Part shown: positions 6,718 to 9,602 of the stretch, one piece after another | Layout: each line of letters opens with the position of its first letter | Numbering within the stretch: position 1 is the stretch's first letter | Notes under the pieces: generated by a model | Databases searched by the model: none | What the model was told of the DNA's origin: nothing | What the model saw: only the letters and a program-made list of their open reading frames with translations | Made by a program: the position numbers and the translations under genes | Assembly: GCA_903885895.1 (NCBI GenBank) | Contig: CAISKC010000152.1 | Coordinates: forward strand, 1 to 9,602 | DNA length: 9,602 nt | Direction: 5' to 3' | From: an uncultured Legionella sp. | Lineage (GTDB): Bacteria; Pseudomonadota; Gammaproteobacteria; Legionellales; Legionellaceae

Positions 6718-6738
6718 CTTATTAAAAATCTTAATAAG
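6718..6738 (-). other. AT-rich hairpin spanning the rpsO stop codon
   Basis: CTTATTAA (6718-6725) and TTAATAAG (6731-6738) are perfect 8-bp inverted repeats with a 5-base loop, and the second arm contains the rpsO TAA stop. The stem is weak (14 of 16 bases are A/T). It might affect 3' processing of the rpsO message, but chance in AT-rich DNA is possible. Confidence 0.3.
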
Positions 6739-7006
6739 AATCTCTCAGTCCTAATCTCTTGATTAAGTCAGCATAGCGACCTAAATCTGATTTCTTCAAA
6801 TATTTCAACAATTTACGACGCTTATTTACTAGCTTCTGTAGGCCTAAACGCGAATGAAAATCCTTCTTATGCGTTTTAAAATGTTCTGTTAAATATTTAA
6901 TTCTACCCGTCATCAATGAGACTTGAACTTCAGGGGAACCTGTGTCGCCCTCAGCACGTTTGTATTCGTTGACAATCGCAGCTTTTAGTACGCTCGTTTG
7001 CGCCAT
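6731..7006 (-). CDS. rpsO: Ribosomal protein S15
   Basis: This 91-residue small-subunit protein binds the 16S rRNA central domain early in assembly. The S15 signature is clear: GDTGSPEVQVSLMTGRIKYLTEHFKTHKKDFHSRLGLQKLVNKRRKLLKYL, ending RLGLRDSY; E. coli S15 is two residues shorter. AGGAG (7013-7017) lies 6 bases before the ATG. It is the first gene of the rpsO-pnp-pssA string and has its own strong promoter and a structured leader of about 73 nt, suitable for the autogenous translational control known for S15. Confidence 0.97.
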   Translation of the reverse strand: MAQTSVLKAAIVNEYKRAEGDTGSPEVQVSLMTGRIKYLTEHFKTHKKDFHSRLGLQKLVNKRRKLLKYLKKSDLGRYADLIKRLGLRDSY

Positions 7007-7012
7007 CTTGTA

Positions 7013-7069
7013 CTCCTAAACTATCCTCAAAATAGGATCATTTTCATATTCGTAGCTGAGTCGCACTCA
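7013..7069 (-). promoter_or_regulatory. Structured rpsO leader with SD-sequestering potential
   Basis: On the minus strand TGAGT-GCG-ACTCA (7057-7069) forms a short hairpin, then ATCCT (7034-7038) pairs with AGGAT (7023-7027). The same segment, TCCTA (7033-7037), can instead pair with TAGGA (7014-7018), which is the rpsO Shine-Dalgarno. Two mutually exclusive pairings of this kind would suit S15 autoregulation, but the fold is hand-drawn and short. Confidence 0.4.
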
Positions 7070-7081
7070 CCTAATTTAGGT
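7069..7081. promoter_or_regulatory. 13-bp perfect inverted repeat at the rpsO transcription start
   Basis: ACCTAATTTAGGT has 6-bp arms and a 1-bp centre. It begins 5 bp downstream of the rpsO -10 and covers the predicted start site near 7079, so it could be an operator. No known regulator is recognised from the motif. Confidence 0.35.
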
Positions 7082-7085
7082 CGAT

Positions 7086-7114
7086 ATTCTAACAAGGGAA
7101 ACCGGAATAAACAA
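7086..7114 (-). promoter_or_regulatory. Sigma-70 promoter of rpsO
   Basis: Read on the minus strand, a -35 TTGTTT (7109-7114) and a -10 TAGAAT (7086-7091) are separated by exactly 17 bp, and the -10 is preceded by TGT, an extended -10 (TGn). Transcription is expected to start near 7079 and drive rpsO and, through the attenuator, pnp and pssA. Confidence 0.7.
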
Positions 7115-7161
7115 GGACTATTTTCCTATTTTTACATTGACAATATGCAAATTTATAAAAT

Positions 7162-7170
7162 TGTGGATAA
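7162..7170 (-). promoter_or_regulatory. DnaA box (perfect TTATCCACA), box 1
   Basis: TGTGGATAA on the plus strand is the exact reverse complement of the strong DnaA box TTATCCACA. It lies 47 bp upstream of the rpsO -35 and 108 bp from the inverted box pair at 7279-7301. Confidence 0.75.
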
Positions 7171-7301
7171 CTTTTTGTTTGGCTATTTGTTCAAATTGAC
7201 CAACAACCCAACATTATTTCATAACTCATTGAAAAATATAACAATATATCAACGATATTTATTAGCGTTTATAGCTAATTATCCACAATATCTGTGGATA
7301 A
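7162..7301. other. DnaA-box cluster with AT-rich stretch: candidate replication origin or DnaA-titration site
   Basis: Three perfect DnaA boxes fall within 140 bp of non-coding DNA. Between box 1 and the inverted pair is an AT-rich stretch; 7228-7264 has only 5 G/C in 37 bases, as expected of an unwinding element. Only one GATC site (7036) lies close by, with more at 7357, 7463, 7501 and 7527. dnaA, dnaN, gidA and mioC, the usual origin neighbours, are not in the window, so the role is open: oriC, a datA-like titration locus, or DnaA control of rpsO or dacB. Confidence 0.45.
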
Positions 7302-7302
7302 T
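7278..7302. promoter_or_regulatory. Inverted pair of perfect DnaA boxes, boxes 2 and 3
   Basis: Box 2 (TTATCCACA, 7279-7287, plus) and box 3 (7293-7301, minus) face each other with 5 bp between; including the flanking A and T the arms are 10 bp and perfect (ATTATCCACA and TGTGGATAAT). Close, oppositely oriented strong boxes are typical of cooperative DnaA binding sites. Confidence 0.75.
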
Positions 7303-7590
7303 CCTGTGAACAGAAACGGATTCTCCTTGAAAATAAGGCTATTTTGCCCTTGTTCAGATCCTGCCACCATGATTTTATTCCGCACTCACCGTACGCAACT
7401 TTATAAAAATTTACAAATGTCGCTTGTCAAGTCTTCTAGAATGGAAAGGCTTACGTTATGATGATCACAATATACCTTTCACATCCTCGGACATCCATCA
7501 GATCGCCCCCTATTTTAGGACTCGATGATCAAAACCGCCGAAAAGATTAAGATAGGGTAATCAAATAAATTTCATTCTGAAGGATTTTTA
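7302..7590. other. Upstream region of dacB without a recognisable gene
   Basis: I find no gene or RNA here. It holds scattered GATC sites, a CCTATTTTAGG inverted repeat (7509-7519) and a CCCTAT/ATAGGG pair (7508-7513 and 7552-7557). A weak -10-like TAAGAT at 7548-7553 lacks a good -35. AAGGA at 7580-7584 is the dacB Shine-Dalgarno. Confidence 0.4.
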
Positions 7591-9378
7591 ATGATAAGAA
7601 CCACTTTTGGTTTATGCGCTTGGGTCTTGTGTTCATCTGTATTGGCCAATAGTCTCCAAAAACCTATTGATAATATCATCCATAAAATTGACCCGAACAT
7701 TAATTTCGGGATGATGGTGGTTGATTTAAATACAGGTGAAACATTATATCAACGCGCTATCAAACAAACCTTTATCCCTGCCAGCAATATGAAGCTATTC
7801 TCAGACGCCACGGCACTGCTTGCTTTAGGCCCTGATTACCATTTTCAAACTCAACTCAGCACCGATGCCAATTCGATTCAAGCTGGGACGCTCAATGGAT
7901 CCCTTTACTTACATCTCCCAGGAGATCCTACTTTTTCCAGTGCTAATCTCAATGAATTATTGTCTAGTCTCAAAGTATTGGGAGTTGAACGCATCGCTGG
8001 CTCGGTGATCTTAGTCAGTGATTTCTCTCATACTCAAGCACACCCACCAGGTATCGTTCCAAAAGATTTATATTACAGTTACGGCGCATCATTAGCCCCT
8101 TTGATTATTGACGAAAATCGCGTCACCATCACTATCAACCCCTCTTCTCAGGTTGGTCAACCTGCTCTTGTAGAATATTCTGGGCCGGAAGGCAGCTTTA
8201 TTTTAGACAATCAAGTTACCACTGCAGCAGGTGCTGGTGGGATCAGTGTGACCACTACCGATGACAATCATTTGGTAGTACGAGGTAAAATAGGACAACG
8301 CCAGGGCGCAGTGCAAGAACGTATTGCCGTTAAAAATCCGTTTAGTCACGCACAAGCGTTAATCAAAGTCACGCTGAAAAACCAAGGTATTCTCTTAGAC
8401 GGCTCCGTGATCATAGGAGAAAACAATCCTTCAATGCTATTGGCCACGCATACCTCTCAACCCATTACACAATTAATGGCTGAAACGTTAAAACCTTCCG
8501 ATAATCTCTACGCAAACAGCCTATTTCTGCACGCCGCCCGAAAAATCAAGGGGAGCCCTGTCGACTGGCAACAAGCAGAACTGGTTGTCAAACAATTTCT
8601 CCAACAACAAACCGGCATTAATATGCAATCTTCTGTACTAATAGATGGCTCTGGTTTGTCACGGCATGATCTATTGACTGCAGAGCAAACCGTTTCACTC
8701 TTACGCTATTTATACGAACGGTTTCCATTAACTTATGAGTACATTTCTGCATTACCGATTGCCGGTCAAGATGGGACGCTCAAACGACGTTTGCGCAAAC
8801 CCACTCAAAAAGGATTAGTACGTGCCAAGACCGGCTCCATGACCGGTATTATGAGCCTCTCCGGCTATCTATACACTGCGAACGGTCATACTCTAGCATT
8901 CGCTATGTTTATCAATACGCGGCCTGGTACCTCTCCTAATGTGTCCGGACGATACCGTTCAATGATTGATAGTTTGTGTGATTTTTTACTGAGACAAAAA
9001 CCCAGTTACAGCAAATTTTTCACTTTTTCACAAAATCCGCAAGCTCGAGTCGCCTACCAACAATTCCCTTCGGATGCAGATAAATCACGGCAGCAAATAG
9101 CCAAATGGCGGCAAATGGATTACCTCCTCAAACAGTCTTTGAAAGACCGTCCTGTTACGATTGTATTTCGTAATAACCAATTGGTGATTGTGGATCGTAG
9201 TAATAGCTCTAACACTGTATGGCCCAGCTTACAAAAACTCAATGCCAGATATAAAATTGCTGTAGCCTTAAAAAGTGCCACAGCACCGGAGCATGCTAGC
9301 ACCCCTAATCTACTTTGGATCCCTGATCCACAACATGGCGCAGGCCGTGAATGGATTATCCATGATGCCGTGGGTTAA
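7591..9378 (+). CDS. dacB: D-alanyl-D-alanine carboxypeptidase/endopeptidase (PBP4) with C-terminal extension
   Basis: This periplasmic penicillin-binding protein trims the terminal D-Ala of peptidoglycan stem peptides and cleaves D-Ala-mDAP cross-links. An N-terminal signal peptide (MIRTTFGLCAWVLCSSVLA, probable cut after A19) is followed by the three active-site motifs: S65-x-x-K68 (PASNMK), S303-D304-N305 and K413-T414-G415. The large insert between SxxK and SDN is typical of class C PBP4. The family's DGSGLSR block (352-358) is present. E. coli PBP4 is 477 residues; here about 125 extra residues follow position 470 (FTFSQNPQ to HDAVG), hydrophilic and of unrecognised fold. AAGGA, 6 bases before the ATG, supports the start. 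The gene is divergent from rpsO and appears to stand alone. Confidence 0.94.
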   Translation: MIRTTFGLCAWVLCSSVLANSLQKPIDNIIHKIDPNINFGMMVVDLNTGETLYQRAIKQTFIPASNMKLFSDATALLALGPDYHFQTQLSTDANSIQAGTLNGSLYLHLPGDPTFSSANLNELLSSLKVLGVERIAGSVILVSDFSHTQAHPPGIVPKDLYYSYGASLAPLIIDENRVTITINPSSQVGQPALVEYSGPEGSFILDNQVTTAAGAGGISVTTTDDNHLVVRGKIGQRQGAVQERIAVKNPFSHAQALIKVTLKNQGILLDGSVIIGENNPSMLLATHTSQPITQLMAETLKPSDNLYANSLFLHAARKIKGSPVDWQQAELVVKQFLQQQTGINMQSSVLIDGSGLSRHDLLTAEQTVSLLRYLYERFPLTYEYISALPIAGQDGTLKRRLRKPTQKGLVRAKTGSMTGIMSLSGYLYTANGHTLAFAMFINTRPGTSPNVSGRYRSMIDSLCDFLLRQKPSYSKFFTFSQNPQARVAYQQFPSDADKSRQQIAKWRQMDYLLKQSLKDRPVTIVFRNNQLVIVDRSNSSNTVWPSLQKLNARYKIAVALKSATAPEHASTPNLLWIPDPQHGAGREWIIHDAVG

Positions 9379-9423
9379 TAGACATCTTTCATAAATTAAC
9401 GAGCATCTTTGCAATGTGAACCC

Positions 9424-9452
9424 TTGTATTTCAATCCAAATTTATGTATAAT
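9424..9452 (+). promoter_or_regulatory. Near-consensus sigma-70 promoter for the last gene
   Basis: A -35 TTGTAT (9424-9429) and a perfect -10 TATAAT (9447-9452) are 17 bp apart. Transcription should start near 9459, leaving a leader of about 26 nt before the ATG at 9485. No intrinsic terminator is visible between the dacB stop and this promoter. Confidence 0.75.
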
Positions 9453-9484
9453 ATTAACTCAATTAGTTTTCTATTGGAGCATTT

Positions 9485-9602
9485 ATGCCTAGGTCTGCTG
9501 CCAAAAACCATAGAGATGAACGGAAACACCACCCATACAACCTAGCAGATAAATACAATGCCAAACAAAAACCAGAGATGGAGCAACTGACTGATATATT
9601 GC
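9485..9602 (+). CDS. Start of an unrecognised gene (partial)
   Basis: An ATG with GGAG 5 bases upstream (9476-9479) and a strong promoter opens a frame that runs off the right edge after 39 codons. The visible N-terminus, MPRSAAKNHRDERKHHPYNL, then ADKYNAKQKPEMEQLTDIL, is highly charged, rich in His, Lys and Arg, and has no signal peptide. It matches no family I know; a cytoplasmic protein or, in this type of genome, an effector are possible but unproven. Confidence 0.6.
   Translation, partial: MPRSAAKNHRDERKHHPYNLADKYNAKQKPEMEQLTDIL

Noticed and set aside
6998..7309. 103-codon plus-strand open frame across the rpsO-dacB spacer
   Set aside because: It starts inside rpsO's 5' end on the opposite strand, has no Shine-Dalgarno, has a low-complexity composition expected from AT-rich DNA, and overlaps the rpsO promoter and all three DnaA boxes.
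7305..7313. Possible fourth DnaA box (CTGTTCACA on the minus strand)
   Set aside because: Only 6 of 9 positions match TTATCCACA; it could be a weak site but cannot be told from chance.
7369..7461. 30-codon plus-strand frame beginning MILFRTHRTQ upstream of dacB
   Set aside because: It has no Shine-Dalgarno and no similarity, and is too short to support without conservation.
1..9602. CRISPR arrays, tRNA or rRNA genes, insertion sequences
   Set aside because: No regularly spaced direct repeats, tRNA-like cloverleaf, rRNA segments, transposase frames or IS-type terminal repeats were seen on either strand.

Overview
The window looks like chromosomal DNA from an AT-rich gammaproteobacterium, most plausibly a Legionella/Coxiella-type lineage. 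Recognisable housekeeping genes are collinear with gammaproteobacterial blocks (rpmB-rpmG and rpsO-pnp). The phosphatidylserine synthase is the membrane-embedded CDP-alcohol transferase type, not the E. coli PLD-like type. The HPr protein carries the HARAS active-site variant and a Ser46, as in proteobacteria that use HPr kinase. The lineage is an inference from these families; no rRNA or other marker is present.

Layout. 1-1519: the 3' end of an unrecognised gene (1-117), then a 465-residue alpha-helical repeat protein of unknown function (122-1519). The two frames meet so closely that they may be one gene split by a single-base frameshift. 1642-2172: a bacterioferritin-like di-iron protein behind a sigma-S-type -10 element that overlaps a perfect 15-bp palindrome. 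2295-2711: rpmB and rpmG (ribosomal proteins L28 and L33; rpmG starts with GTG), driven by a good sigma-70 promoter. 2870-3145: short hibernation promoting factor (hpf). 3244-3513: an HPr phosphocarrier, separated from hpf by a terminator-like hairpin. 3514-3626: the convergent gap between HPr and pssA, holding a palindromic element that resembles dispersed GTCATCCTGAG...GCGAAGGA bacterial repeats.

3627-7006 (minus strand): an rpsO-pnp-pssA gene string, with a strong promoter and structured leader before rpsO and a strong intrinsic terminator/attenuator between rpsO and pnp. 7007-7590: a 584-bp AT-rich divergent intergenic region containing three perfect DnaA boxes (TTATCCACA), two of them as an inverted pair. 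This is the most striking non-coding signal in the window and could be a replication origin, a DnaA-titration locus or a DnaA-controlled promoter region. 7591-9378: dacB (PBP4-type D-Ala-D-Ala carboxypeptidase) with an extra C-terminal domain of about 125 residues. 9424-9602: a near-consensus promoter followed by the start of an unrecognised gene that runs off the window.

Functionally the window mixes translation and RNA-decay genes (L28, L33, S15, PNPase, HPF), stress or stationary-phase genes (ferritin-like protein, HPF), PTS-type regulation (HPr) and envelope genes (PssA, DacB). The unfamiliar elements are the helical repeat protein with its frameshift-like boundary and the DnaA-box cluster.
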